Positions 1 through 10,986 are shown, numbered from the stretch's first letter. The stretch is 64,000 nt of DNA from Hyaloraphidium curvatum (GCA_025558095.1 JAIVFI010000008.1:791322-855321), one strand, 5' to 3'. Notes: a model not told the origin generated them from the sequence alone. Translations and numbers: made by a program.

Positions 1-421
1 GGGCGGGCGGAAGGGCAGCCGCCAGTGCGTCGACGGGAGGCCGGAGAGGTCGGCGGGGGGCGGGGAGAAGGACGAGGCGGAGGAGGCGGTAGATGTGCCT
101 TGGGAGCTTCCCGGCGGCGGGAAAGCGAGCGCTGAATCGCGGTTCGGGAGACGGGAAGGCCGTTCAGATTCGTGGACAGAGCCGGGGGACACGCGACGGC
201 CCACCGAGCGCAAACACGCCGCCGGCGAGCAGCAGCAGCCCCACGCCAAACGAGAGCTTCCACTTGCTCTCGTCCTCCAGCCGCCACACGCCCTTGGTGC
301 GGCTCGGCGACGGCGGCGGCGGCCGCGCGTCGGGCGAAATGAGCGACTCGTCGTCGCCGCCGACGTACACCGACGCGTCGTCGGCGGGCGCCGGGAACGG
401 GGAGGACGGCGACGGCGCCAT
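1..421 (-). CDS. Partial type II membrane protein, N-terminal part
   Basis: The N-terminal part of a gene that runs off the left edge of the window. Exon 1 is 421-205 and exon 2 is 131-1, joined across a 73-base intron (donor GTGGGC, acceptor TTCAG); the frame stays open to base 1. The visible 115 residues begin with an acidic, Pro/Ser-rich tail of about 50 residues that carries no signal peptide. One hydrophobic segment follows (LSFGVGLLLLAGGVFAL, near residues 56-72), then a Ser/Thr/Pro-rich stalk. This layout suggests a single-pass type II membrane protein such as a glycosidase, glycosyltransferase or peptidase of the secretory pathway. The catalytic part lies outside the window, so the function is unknown. 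Start chosen at the first ATG that gives a compact N-terminus; an upstream in-frame ATG exists at 538. Confidence 0.4.
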
Positions 422-1027
422 CGCGGAGAGGGGGAGCTGGGCCGCGATGCGCTCGGGGAGGCTCGTGGGACGGGCAGACGGAGCGGAGTCTGGCAGCCGC
501 AACAGCCGAAAGCGATCTCCTGGTTCCCCATGCAGCACGCCTCAAACTCCAACAGATCGAAGCGAAAAATGTCATGAATCGTACTCCGATGTTCAGAAGC
601 TTTGCTGCAGCACGATGCTTGCCCCTGCAGGTGGATTTGCGTCGTCAAGAGGCCAACAGGGGCAAGATACTTCTGCGAATCGCGATTCCTCGGTAACTTG
701 GCCTCTACTGTTTTCCAGAGAACCACCTGGATCACGATGGCCATGTTCTCGGAAGAGACCGTCCTCAGTGAGTGAGGATGAGCAATCGTTGAGTGGTCGC
801 GAAGTGCCGGGGCCGGTACGGGCCCGACGCGCCCAACAAGGCAAGCTCCACCTGGATCGTGGCATTCGAGGGATGGATGCCGTTTGCTAGCCCTCTGATT
901 GGCATCCGACCTCCGATGGCTGTGACGTATCGCTAGGGACCTTCAAAACCAGGGGACTCCGAAAGTCCCTATAGAGGACGCCGCACGATTCCCAACCAGG
1001 GAACACACCAATCGCGCCTCCGACACG
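422..1027. other. Intergenic, 606 bases
   Basis: Divergent spacer between the partial membrane protein and the chitin-binding gene; it should hold both promoters. Open frames here have no recognisable protein character. The 60 bases before the right-hand gene are less GC-rich than the flanks. Confidence 0.4.
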
Positions 1028-4000
1028 ATGAGGCGACCGCGATTCGCAGCCATCGCGCTGATCCTCGCGCTTGCGCCGTCGCCCGGCCCGGCGCACGCGC
1101 TGCCCGGCCTCCGCCGCCGGCAGGTCGAGTACGACGATGCCGCGGCGGCCGGCGCGCGGCCCCTCGGCGGATGGGGCGGCGCCGCGCCGTGGGATGTTTC
1201 GAACGCCGCGGCCGCAAGGAAAGCCGCGGGCGCCGCGTCGGACAAGGCCATCCGCGCGGCGCTCTCGTCCGGCGACCTCGACTGCCCCGCCTTCGTCCTC
1301 GGCGGCGGCAAGAACAAGGAGGACCCGATGCTGCCGTTCCTCGACGGAGAAGACTGCGACGGCAAGCGGCTCGCGCGGCTGCACTTCGCCAACGGCTCGG
1401 CGATCGTGCCCGGCCTGGTCGGCGCGTGCAGGTCCGAGCCCGGGTTCGACGTGCTGTCGGACGAGGGCAGGTGGCTCGCGGCGCCGGCGACCGAGATCCT
1501 GGACGTGCCCGCCGGCGTGCGCGACCCCAAGCTGACGATGGACTTCTACGTGTCCCGGAAGGGGGTCGATGGCCTGCGAAGGAGCAACTGCGAAAGCTCC
1601 GACCGCGCGGGCGAGGCGCCCGAGTGGTACACCGCCTGGCTGCAGGGCAAGCTGCTGCGCCTTTCGGTCTCGTGCGACGACGGCGGCGTCGAGGGCTACC
1701 TGTACTTCGTCTGGTCGCGCCCGCAGACCGAAGGCACAACCGACGAGGGCAACCAAATAACGGCCTTCAAGTGCAAGGGCGGCAGGGCCGTCGCCGTCTC
1801 GAGCATCGGCGGCGGCAACGACGACGAGGAAAGCGGCGAGGAGGACGGCGGGGACGGCAGCGGGACCGACGACGAGGCGGAGGAGCCGACAAAGACCAAG
1901 CCCGCCGTGCCCGTCGACCCCTACACCCCCGGGCCAGAGGCCGAGGCGATGCCGGCCGTGATGCCCACGGATGCGGGTGCCCCGACGGATGTCTCGACCG
2001 ACACCCCGATCGTGCTCCTTGCCACCCCTATGCCCCTCGGCAGCGGGCCCGCCGACTCGGGGGCGGCGCCGGAAGACGAGGACGACGACAGCAGCCCCTC
2101 CGACGGCGCGAAGCCCCTGGCGATCCCCGTGGTCGCCGGCAGCGGCGATGGGGACGGAACCGACACCTCCCAGGCCGCGCCCAAGGTCGGCCAAGGCGAC
2201 GACCCCAGCGTGCCGACCCCCACCGCGATCGAGGACTCCACGGGCGACCCGGTCCCCGTGGCCGCACCCGCGGGCGCCGACCACCCGCCGTGCCCGACCC
2301 TCCCGGTGACCACGAACGGCCGCTGCGGGGAGGACTACGGGGCGCGGTGCCCCGACGGGTTCTGCTGCTCCGCCTGGGGATGGTGCGTCGCGCTTGCCCT
2401 GCCGTTCGCGCATCCGCTGACCTCCTTGCGCCGTTGCTTTCAGGTGTCAGGACGACGGCGGCGAGGACAGCGCGGACTGGTGCGGCCCCGGCTGCCAGAT
2501 CGGCTTCGGAAAGTGCTTCTACCAGGGCCCCGTGGCGGACGTCTGCCGCTCCGCGCGCGAGTTCACCATGACCTCGGTGTCGGCGAGCACCACCGTGTAC
2601 GCGGCGTGCACGACGATGCCCGAGAGCAAGGACGGGAGGTGCGGGCGCAATGCGGGGACGAGGTGCGCGGACGGGACGTGCTGCAGCCAGTGGGGGTGGT
2701 GCCAGAACAACGGCGAGAACGACGGCCAGGCGTGGTGCGGCGACGGATGCCAGGTGCGTTCCCTGCCTTCCCTTGATGGATTGATGGCTGACTTCCTCCC
2801 CGCGCAAGGTGGGCTACGGCAAATGCTTCATGGGCCACGGCGTTCCCCCGCGCGACTTCGTCTGCCCCACCGGGCTCGAGCCCACGCCGACCGAGTACTC
2901 CCTCACCTGGGTTTCCAAGTCGACGCCGGTGTACATGGCGTGCACGGGGGTGCCGCTGAGCGGCGACGGCCGGTGCGGGAAGAACACTGGGACGAGGTGC
3001 AGGGAGGGGACGTGCTGTTCCGAGTGGGGATACTGCCAAGGTGCGCGGCACGATACGAAAGATCGATGCATGTGCTGACGCCGTACTTCATGGGCAGACG
3101 ACGGCGGCGATTCGGGCGAGTCCTGGTGCGGCACCGGATGCCAGCTCGGCTTCGGCAAATGCTTCGTTGGGACCGCACCTCTCCGCACGGACTTTGCCTG
3201 CCCCTCCTCGGCCCCCGCGGAGCCGACCTCCGGGGACTGGGCGCCCACGCGCATCTCGCGCGCGACGCCGGTGTACCAGGCCTGCCCGACCATCCCCGTC
3301 AGCGAGGACGGCCGGTGCGGGAAGGAGTTCGGGACGAGGTGCCCGGCGGGGATATGCTGCAGCCAGTGGTAGGATTCGCGCGCCGTGCTCTTGGACGTTG
3401 TGACGCTGACTCTGGGGATCGCAGGGGCTGGTGTCAGGATGACGGCGGCGATTCCGGGGTCTCGTGGTGCGGAGCTGGTTGCCAGGTGCGTCAATCCCCG
3501 TTGAATGCGCAAGCGGAGCTCACACGCGTGCACAATTAAGCTCGGGTACGGCAAGTGCTTCGTCGGGAAGGCGCCGCTGTCTACCGCTTGGTGCGGGGCG
3601 ACGGCGGCATCGGAGCCGACGGCGCCTGCCCAGGGGACGACCGCCGCTGCTCCCGAGACCACGGCCGCTGCGCTCGGGACAACTGCTGCAGCTCAGTTCA
3701 CCACCGCTGCTCCCGTCGTCGTCGAAGTGACGACCACCGCGGTTCCCACGACGACGAGCACGACGACGCGGACGCGCACGACCGTCACCACCACGGCGAC
3801 GCCTTCGTCCCTGGTCCCCATGCTGCTCTCGGCCGACGGCCGCTCAGCCAAAGAGCGCGCCGTCACGGTCGCCGGCCCCGAAGTGCGGCTGGTCGGCCTC
3901 GCGCAGCCCGTGTCGTCGGCCAACAAGGTGGTAATCTACCAGCAGCGCGACGGGGAGCAGGAGAGGCAGCAGGTCTCGGTGCTTCAGAGCACGGCCGGTA

Positions 4001-5313
4001 CGGGCAACTTTACCTTCGATACCAAGCTGGAGGACGGGACCTACGCATTCTGGTTCGAGTCTTTCGTGGGCACGTCCGAAGCCTACAAGATCGTCGTGGA
4101 CTCGACGGTGCCCGAGGACCCCGTGCTCAAGAGCGTCAATGGACAGGATCCCGGCTCGTTCGAAAAGAGCGACACGGCCGTGCTCACCTTCGAGGGCACC
4201 GGTGGACGCGGCTCCACCATCCACGTCTACGCCGACGACGGAAGCTCCAAGGTCAAGGTCGGATCCGGGCCGTGCGAAGGCGAGTTCAAGGTCACCACCG
4301 AATCGGTTGACGACGGCGAGTACGTCTACACGGTCCGCGCGGAGTCACCCGGCGGCAAGGAGTCGGAGGGGTCCGCCTCGGTCCTCGGCGGCAAGCCCGT
4401 GCGCATTTCCAAGCCCGAGGCCGGGCCTTCCAAGGGCTGCACGCTGTTCGAGGAGAGCTTCGCCGGCGCCTCGCTCGAGGGCCCGCAGTTCATCGCCCTC
4501 GGGGATGCCTGCCTCAGCGGGATGGAGTCGAGGACCAGGGATCCCTACGCCGAGAACAACGTGGTCGGATGCAACCGCGACTACCCCGTGGCGCCCAAGG
4601 GCTTCTTGCAGCTCACGTCGGCGGCCAACTGGCAGACGGGGGCGATCCTGCTGAACGACGCCATCCGCGGAGGGGACGGATTCGAGGTCACGGTCGACCT
4701 GTACCAGTACGGCGGCAACGGCGCGGACGGGATCGCCTTCTTCCTCGTGGACGGCGAGGCGACCCTGACGGAAGCCGGCGGATTCGGGGGCTCACTCGGC
4801 TACGCTCAGTACAACAACGGCCGCCTGCGCAACGGCGTCAGCAAAGGCTACATCGGCGTCGGCTTCGACGCCTTTGGCAACTTTGCAAAGGACACCGAGG
4901 GCCGCGGCTCGGCCACCAAGGGCGGCAACTGCCTCCCGTCCAACCGCACGGACCAGTACTCGCCCAACTCCATCACCATCCGCGGGCCGGGAGACGGCAC
5001 GCTGGGCTACTGCTGGCTCGGGACGAACGTGCTCCCGCAGTCGGGCACAAACCAGCGCTTCCTCCGCGCCGGCTCGGTCGAGAAGGGGCGGCGGACGGCG
5101 CGCATCACCCTGACCCCCGCGGAAGGAGGTGCGGCCAAGTTCCGCGTCGAGATGGACTACGGCGACGGTGCGGGGTACCGCACGGAGCACGAGCTGGCAG
5201 CTCCGACGCCGATCCCGAGCTCTTTCAAGATCGGCCTGACGAGCGGGACGGGAGCGCAGAACGACATGCATTTGGTCAGCAACCTGGTCGTGCGGAGCAG
5301 GAAATCATGTTAA
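1028..5313 (+). CDS. Secreted protein with four CBM18 chitin-binding modules, Ig-like region and L-type-lectin-like C-terminus
   Basis: Six exons: 1028-2382, 2444-2753, 2809-3040, 3098-3368, 3425-3485, 3541-5313, giving 1333 residues. Residues 1-25 look like a signal peptide (ALILALAPSPGPAHA). An uncharacterised domain follows, then an acidic Pro/Thr linker. Four hevein-type CBM18 modules lie between about residues 420 and 750; each has the pattern GRCG..(T/A)RC...CCS.WG.C followed by WCG.GCQ.G(F/Y)GKC. Next come a Thr-rich linker (760-840), an Ig-like region (about 845-1030) and a lectin-like domain (1044-1333) with DGIAFFLVDGE and GYIGVGFDAFGNF, as in bacterial L-type lectin folds. The protein probably acts at the cell surface and binds chitin and other glycans. 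Several introns sit at equivalent points of the modules, consistent with module duplication. The frame through the CBM18 region works only with these 55-61-base introns. The exact role is unknown. Confidence 0.85.
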
Positions 5314-5371
5314 GAGGGACTGGTGCACGTAGAATGCTGCAAGAAGATAGATGATATCAAGCACGTTCTGG

Positions 5372-6550
5372 TCAATCTGCCCCGTCGCCGACAGCGGACC
5401 CATTTTCCAGATCCGTCCCTTCATGGTCGTCATCGTCTTCGTCGATCTCAAACTCGATGGCGTCGAGCCTCGTCCACATCATGAGCTCCATCTCCGCCTC
5501 GTCCGTCAACCATTCCATCGGGTCAGCCCCCTTCACGAAAACCTTGGATCGCCGCGACGGATGGCCAAGGTGGTTGAAGACGGCCTCGATGTCTTCCGAA
5601 GGCAGACCGGGAAGGGCGCGGGAAAGCAAGACGCCTTCAAGGTAATCAGGGAGCTCCATCAGGATGCGTGTTGAGGTCCGCGCGTCACCGATCTCCAGCG
5701 TACGAAGGCTCTTCATCGCGCGCAGCACAGGCCATGCTTCGAGCAACATGTCGTCTGCGTCCGTCGCCTGGCCGAGATCAATTCCGAGATGAGAAAGCTC
5801 CAGGGTCTCGAACGAAACCAAGAGCCGGAGATCGCGTACGTCGAGCACCAAGCTGCGGAGCCGACTGACAACGGACGGGGGTACTTTGTCCAGCTCCGGG
5901 ATTTGACAGCCTGCGGTCCACGAGAGACTCCAATTGCTCAGATTGGTAGCCTTGCTCAACGAGCTCCACAGAGAAAGCACTGCAGCTTCTCCAACGTCCG
6001 TCTGAAAGCGAGACAGGAGCGTCGAAAGGCCTGGAGGGAACCAAAAGACCAGGCTGGTCGACGCGTCCTCCTGCTCAGACGCTACAACGGCGAATTGGAA
6101 GATCACGTGGTCCGACGCAGAGCGCGCAACCTCGTCCAAGCATGACTGGCCGAGCGGATTGCTGCAAATCATGAGCCTCACAAGAGATAGCTTAGGGGCA
6201 ACGGCTCGCAGGAAAGCAGGCTCCAACGACCCTTGAGGCTGCGAGTCGGAGGCATCGAGTTTGACCGCAGACACGAAACGAAGCTTCCCTGTGTCCAAAG
6301 GGTCATCCAGCAGCAGCTCGTAGTCCTTCTGTGAGCAAAGGTCCTCCCGAGAGTCGATAGGGGGAACGAAAAGGTAGAGCAAAGGCAAGGCGAGCTGCAA
6401 GCACGTCTTGCTCGCGAGCGAGAACTCCTTGAGCGTTCCACGGTCCAAGCGCTGGGCGACCAGGCCCAGGATTTCGGGAGGGACGACAGAGGGAGCTTCA
6501 GAGTCGTCTCGCTCCGCCGCCGGCGCAGGGCGCGGGCCGGGTTCGGCCAT
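5372..6550 (-). CDS. F-box-like protein
   Basis: A single-exon gene of 392 residues, convergent with the chitin-binding gene 58 bases away. After a short acidic leader, residues 24-65 read VPPEILGLVAQRLDRGTLKEFSLASKTC, the usual form of an F-box (proline-initiated, Leu-rich, with a conserved SLASKTC end). The rest is Leu-rich with weak repeat character and ends in an acidic tail (EIDEDDDDHEGTD). F-box proteins normally recruit substrates to SCF ubiquitin ligases through Skp1; here the target is unknown. The frame is open upstream to 6946, but the ATG at 6550 is the one that directly precedes the F-box, so it was chosen. Other F-box-like genes in the window are at 25.7-27.1 and 43.4-44.5 kb. 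Confidence 0.7.
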   Translation of the reverse strand: MAEPGPRPAPAAERDDSEAPSVVPPEILGLVAQRLDRGTLKEFSLASKTCLQLALPLLYLFVPPIDSREDLCSQKDYELLLDDPLDTGKLRFVSAVKLDASDSQPQGSLEPAFLRAVAPKLSLVRLMICSNPLGQSCLDEVARSASDHVIFQFAVVASEQEDASTSLVFWFPPGLSTLLSRFQTDVGEAAVLSLWSSLSKATNLSNWSLSWTAGCQIPELDKVPPSVVSRLRSLVLDVRDLRLLVSFETLELSHLGIDLGQATDADDMLLEAWPVLRAMKSLRTLEIGDARTSTRILMELPDYLEGVLLSRALPGLPSEDIEAVFNHLGHPSRRSKVFVKGADPMEWLTDEAEMELMMWTRLDAIEFEIDEDDDDHEGTDLENGSAVGDGAD

Positions 6551-7121
6551 GTTGGAGGTACGTCCACCGATGACTGGGCGCATCGGGGTTGGTGCCCAAA
6601 CGAATCGTCGCTGTGTGTCAAAATCAGAGTTCACGCACGATATTGAAAGGCGCGAGTCTCGGAAGCGCACTCGCGGCTCAAGTACTCCCGAGCCGGGCGC
6701 AAGGTTGGCTTCTCGGCCGGGCTGGTCGCGGAGCCGCAAGGTGGCTTTCGCCAACGGCAACGGCGCAGCGAATAGCTGTGCATCCCGCCGATCCGATCCG
6801 ATCCACCATACGGTCGTGCTAATTTGACATGGCCCTTCACATCCTGTGGCTAGGACTCCTTGAGTAATCCACCTTTGGACGGCCAGAGTGGCCCCAGGAT
6901 GAGGGCCATCCACGTGCAGCGAGCTGGATTGATCAAAAGAAGCCATTTACAGCCATCGTGCTTCAATAGATACAATCAATAGTCGCTGGAAAATGCCGCA
7001 AAAGAAGAGCGCGGCAGGCCGGAGGGGATCCATCGGACTTCGATTCGGGCTCGCCGGCGGCACCCGGGAGACAATCTTCTGAGCTCTACATCCGGCCCCT
7101 CTCTGCCGCCGCCGGATCACG
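6551..7121. promoter_or_regulatory. Divergent intergenic region, 571 bases
   Basis: Lies between the F-box gene (minus) and the SDR gene (plus), so it must carry both promoters. It contains AT-richer stretches near 6830-6970. No coding signal or clear TATA element was recognised. Confidence 0.35.
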
Positions 7122-8304
7122 ATGACGCCTCCTCCGTCGCGCGGCCGGCGTCTCTTGAACCATTCGAATGGCGCCGGACGCGTCTGCTTCATCACGGGAG
7201 CGTCATCGCCGCTGGGAATGGGCCACGCTTCCGCGGTGCTCCTCGCACGTGAAGGCGCGCGCGTCGTGGTCTCGGATCTCCCCAAATTGGAGGAACAGGG
7301 GCGAAAAGTCGTCGAAGAAATCGAGAAGGAGGGGGGAAAGGCCATTTGGGTGCCACTGGACGTTGCGGAAGAGTCCCAGTGGCCCGGAGCCATAGCGGCC
7401 GCGGAACAGGCGTTCGGGCCCCTGGACGTCATGGTCGCGAACGCGGGCATTGCGATGGAGTACGAGTCCTACACCGTCAATGAGGGCGACAGCCTCATGG
7501 ACCATCCCACGGCGGATTGGCGGAAGATTCTCGCCGTGAACCAGGTTGGTCGCCCGGATCCTCAACTTCTGTGCTGTCGCTCAGGAATCCACTCAATCAG
7601 GACGGAGTCTACTTTGCGATCAAGTACGGTGGCAAGTCGATGCTCAAGAACCCGGTCAAGGAGGGCAAATCCATAATCGTGATCTCCTCGACCGCCGGCT
7701 TCACCGGGCAGTTCGGCTTCGCGTGTGAGCTCGAATTCTGCGAAGAAGTCTTGCACTCTCTCAACCGGTTTCCGATGCCAGACACGGCCTCCAAGTTTGC
7801 TGTTCGGGGAATGACGAAGCGTGAGGATGCAGCAATGGACTACCTCGCGTTTGCTCATTGACCCGTGCTCAGACGCCGCAGCGTACATGGCGAGACATAA
7901 CATTCGCGTCAACAGCGTTCACGTTGAGTCCGTTCTCCGTCGGCTTGGTTCCACAGGCTGACGCCTCCCCCCCCCCCTTAGCCCAACTTCATCCGCACCT
8001 CGATCCCCGCCCCCTTCTTCCTTCGCGGCGGTCGCAAACCGACACGCGAGGAGATCCAGAAGGTCGTCACCAACCTCCAGAACGGGAGCCCGCAGCGCCG
8101 GTGGGGAACGCCCGAGGAGGTGGCCTACCTCATTGCGTACCTCGCGAGCGACGAGAGCAGCTTCACTACTGGTGCGTTCGCCCGCCCTTCGAGGCATGTA
8201 CAGTAGCTGATGCGCGTGCAGGGACCGAGCACGTGTTGGATGGCGGCTTTTTGACGGTCGCGGGGTACGGCGAGAACCCGTTCAAGGTCGAGAGCAAGCT
8301 CTGA
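7122..8304 (+). CDS. Short-chain dehydrogenase/reductase (SDR), six exons
   Basis: Exons 7122-7544, 7601-7724, 7782-7820, 7873-7922, 7982-8171 and 8222-8304 give 302 residues. Introns are 50-59 bases. The classical SDR signatures are present: cofactor loop TGASSPLGMG, VANAG after strand 4, catalytic Ser in ISSTAG, and YTASK, which is completed only when the 57-base intron at 7725-7781 is removed. The segment NIRVNSVHP follows the active site. The C-terminal part has the long substrate loop (IRTSIPAPFFLRGG) and ends in GTEHVLDGGFLTVAGY. It is a cytosolic NAD(P)-dependent oxidoreductase of the 3-ketoacyl-ACP-reductase/mycofactocin-type SDR class; the substrate cannot be read from the sequence. 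The fourth intron has a polypyrimidine tract with ten consecutive C before its acceptor. Confidence 0.85.
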
Positions 8305-8495
8305 GTATGATTACCTAGATGTTGTTGCAGCGTCATTCTAGTCTGCTAGTACATAGTGGAGCGATGACTCGGAGATGAGATCCGGTTGCTCGCTCGGCAT
8401 TGTTTACCGACGCGTCCAAGATCCAGCGCGCGATTGCTTCAATCTCCGACCCTATTCGAGCAGCCTGACGCTGGAATCGAACACATCGTATCGAC

Positions 8496-9515
8496 ATGAC
8501 TGCCCTATCCGTGTCGGCGGCCCCGGAGAAGCTCCGTCGCCTCCTCCGAGCCTCGCTCCTCTCCCTTCCGCCGACACGCGCGGTGCTCCTCTCGGGCGGC
8601 CTCGACACCTCGGCCCTCGTAACTCTTGTAATGGACGACCCCGAGCTGCGCGCTCTCCATCCCTTGGAGGACGCGGTGACCATCGGGACGGCGGACTGCA
8701 GGGATATCCCCGCCGCGGCAAAGATTGCCGCGAGGTACGGGCTGCGTCACCACGTGATACCGCTCGACGCGGAGGAAGTGCTCTCTTCCGAAGAGGAATC
8801 GCCGCTGCACGTCGCCGTGCGCGCCCTGCGGACATTCGACCCCATGGAGCTCCGGAATGCGGCTTGTGTGGCCGCGTGCCTACTCCGGGCAAAGGAGCTC
8901 GGTATCCCGCGTGTGATCACGGGGGATGGAGCCGACGAGCTTTTCGCGGGATATTCTTTCCTACTCGGCATGGAACCGGACCGGATGCGGGCATACATGG
9001 AGCGGATGTGGAAGACGATGCGATTCTCGGCCAAGGACCTCGGCGAGGCCATCGGGGTTGGGGTTCTGCAGCCTTTCCTGCATCCGGACGTGCTGCAATT
9101 TGCGAGGACGTTGGAGCACAAGGACCTCGTGGGGACAGGTCCGGACGGGGAGAGGACGGGGAAGATGGCGCTCCGCCTCGCCGTCCTGACTTGCGACTCG
9201 GCCTGGAGGAAGAAGGAGCCCGTCGAAGGGGGAAGCGGGATGACCCAGGAATCGCAAGCCTTGTTCGCGTCCCGCGCGCTCGCAGAGGAGGATGTGCGAG
9301 AAGCGAAGGAGCGGCACGGCGTGGTGATCAGGGACGTGGAGCACCTGGCCTACTTCCGCGCCTTCGTCGCGGCGTTTGCCCGGTCGGACGGGACGATCGA
9401 ACTGCCTGGGATCCCACGGCATGGCAGCGATCCGTGCAAGGACTGCGGGTGGCAGCTGCAGGCCCCGACACAGGACTTTTGCGTGGTGTGCGGATCGTTT
9501 CCGGGCAGGGCTTGA
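8496..9515 (+). CDS. Asparagine-synthetase-like PP-loop ATPase with C-terminal zinc-ribbon-like motif
   Basis: An intronless gene of 339 residues. The N-terminus holds the PP-loop SGGLDTS (33-39), which binds ATP in the asparagine synthetase C-terminal domain. TGDGADELFAGY (142-153) is the second conserved block of that family. There is no glutamine amidotransferase domain, so the protein could use ammonia or adenylate another substrate. The last 30 residues carry CKDCGW and CVVC, a zinc-ribbon-like pair that is not part of ordinary AsnB. This short form (PP-loop domain plus Cys pairs) resembles stand-alone asparagine-synthase-related proteins of archaea and bacteria. That, and the lack of introns among intron-bearing neighbours, suggests transfer from a prokaryote. 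The product is probably cytosolic; the true reaction is unknown. Start: first ATG in frame, 16 residues before the first core helix. Confidence 0.8.
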   Translation: MTALSVSAAPEKLRRLLRASLLSLPPTRAVLLSGGLDTSALVTLVMDDPELRALHPLEDAVTIGTADCRDIPAAAKIAARYGLRHHVIPLDAEEVLSSEEESPLHVAVRALRTFDPMELRNAACVAACLLRAKELGIPRVITGDGADELFAGYSFLLGMEPDRMRAYMERMWKTMRFSAKDLGEAIGVGVLQPFLHPDVLQFARTLEHKDLVGTGPDGERTGKMALRLAVLTCDSAWRKKEPVEGGSGMTQESQALFASRALAEEDVREAKERHGVVIRDVEHLAYFRAFVAAFARSDGTIELPGIPRHGSDPCKDCGWQLQAPTQDFCVVCGSFPGRA

Positions 9516-9535
9516 GGGTTGCGCATCAATTCAAA

Positions 9536-10333
9536 TCACTTTGCCTTCGCACGCTTCCTGCTTGATTGCTGGCGGCTCTGGGCGAAACTGGGATCCGCCA
9601 CGTCCGCATCGGCCGCCGTTTCCGCTTCCTCCATATGGACTTCCTCAAGTCCGACGACAGGGTCGTCCAGCTTTCCGAAAGCGTCCAAACCCAGCCTGCC
9701 AAACGATTCTTCAACGGCCGCCTTCAGCTTGGCCATCTCGGGCCCGATCGTCCCGCTTGCACCGAGCGCCGCCTCGAGCTCCACGATCTTGGCCACAACT
9801 CCCGCGGCAATCCCCCTGGCGGGACCGTACGCCACCCTCGCCGCGTACCGGAGGGCAGCGCGGACGTCGCTGCTCCCCAGGGGGTCCGCGGGGTTGAACT
9901 TTTCCTTGCCGGCCCAGATGCGCGAAAAGACCGCCATCGCGCGTTCGTCCGGCTTCCCGAGGCGGTACCACGACCCGGTCGCTGTCTTGATGAGGTTGCC
10001 CCTGGCGTCCGCGACCTCGGAGGTCGTCAGACCGCTTCTTTCCCCGCCCGTGATGCGGATCCGCTGGTCGTTCGTAAGCACCCAGCCGTCCCCGAGGTCC
10101 GTGACCTGCTCCCCGCCGGGCGGCAGCTCCATCGACCGCGTCGATGGCGGCGTGAGCATCTCCTCGCGGTCGGCGGCGAGGCCCCATTCCAGCTCGCCCG
10201 TGTTGAGGCAGTTCGGGATGGTGCGGACGCGTTTGGTGCCGCCCAGCCGAGCGCGCCGCGCGGGTTTCCCGGCGGGGGAAGCGGAGGCGGATTTGAGAAT
10301 GCCGCGGGGGCGTCGTCTGGGGGAGTCGGCCAT
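9536..10333 (-). CDS. Basic protein of unknown function
   Basis: A single open frame of 265 residues, tail-to-tail with the PP-loop gene (20 bases apart). I do not recognise the family. The N-terminus is strongly basic (PRRRPRGILK, KPARRARLGGTKRVR) and would suit nuclear import or nucleic-acid binding. A compact middle part (WVLTNDQRIRITGGERSG to TATGSWYRLGKPDERA) looks like a small beta-rich domain followed by helices. The last stretch is a predicted helix with acidic residues, then a basic tail (SRKRAKAK). No catalytic motif or membrane segment is visible. An in-frame ATG at 10411 would add 26 residues; the inner ATG at 10333 directly precedes the basic region and is preferred. Confidence 0.5.
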   Translation of the reverse strand: MADSPRRRPRGILKSASASPAGKPARRARLGGTKRVRTIPNCLNTGELEWGLAADREEMLTPPSTRSMELPPGGEQVTDLGDGWVLTNDQRIRITGGERSGLTTSEVADARGNLIKTATGSWYRLGKPDERAMAVFSRIWAGKEKFNPADPLGSSDVRAALRYAARVAYGPARGIAAGVVAKIVELEAALGASGTIGPEMAKLKAAVEESFGRLGLDAFGKLDDPVVGLEEVHMEEAETAADADVADPSFAQSRQQSSRKRAKAK

Positions 10334-10775
10334 GTTCGGCTGCGATTCGGCCGGTGATGCGGAGGGGACGTTGAGAGTGGCGCTGACGCGTGGCGCGCGC
10401 GCTGGGCTCACAGTTCACGACGAATCCCGCCGGAAACGTGTGGCAAACTGGAGCGAAGATGATTTCGCAGTGATCCACTGCCCACAGGCGGGACTATATG
10501 CCTGGATCTGCCGGGGCGGTGCCGTCGGGGCTTCGGTCGGGTGTTCGCTATGTCAGTCGGGGCTTGTCCACGCGGTCGAGACGGTGCGGCGATCGAGCCC
10601 AAGCAGGTGGTGCTCTCGTCATTTCGAATACAGCAATCTCAGACTGTCTCTGGTGTTGTTCGACCTCCGCCTGTCGCTACTTCCATCGTTTGTTTCTTTA
10701 CCCGAGTCCGACGCGGCTTGACTTCCTTGCCCCTACTGCATTGGCCAATCCTGCCCCACATCGCGCCTCTGGATA
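10334..10775. other. Intergenic, 442 bases
   Basis: Divergent spacer between the basic protein and the MYND-family relic. Nothing further recognised; overlapping open frames lack protein character. Confidence 0.3.
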
Positions 10776-10986
10776 ATGTCGTCCGACGCTGAAACGATCG
10801 CGAAAAAGTACCCTCCTCACTTTCGGCGGCTATTCACGGCGGGTCTCGCCGAGCCGGGGCACGGCTCCGCGGCCAACCTGCACACCGCGTCGGCCGGTTT
10901 CGCGCTCTCGGACGCGCCGCTGCTCGCCGATTTGGCATGCGAAATCACTTTGGAACACGGTGACCCGCGGAAACCGGCGTCGGCGG
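10776..10986 (+). pseudogene. Truncated copy of the 25.0-kb MYND gene (N-terminal part only)
   Basis: The first 70 codons match the N-terminus of the MYND protein at 25004-25591. They share KY.P..RRLFTAGLA.PG, AAN.H.ASAGFAL.DAP.LA and I.LEHGDP in the same order and spacing. Similarity stops just before the zinc ligands, and the frame then runs into sequence shared with the 3' flank of the duplicated regulator gene, ending at 11120. The MYND finger itself is missing, so this is probably a dead partial duplicate, although the frame still opens with an ATG. Confidence 0.65.

Noticed and set aside
887-2413. 508-residue minus-strand open frame opposite the chitin-binding gene
   Set aside because: Arg/Gly/Ala-rich mirror of a GC-rich coding exon; the plus strand has a signal peptide and clear domains.
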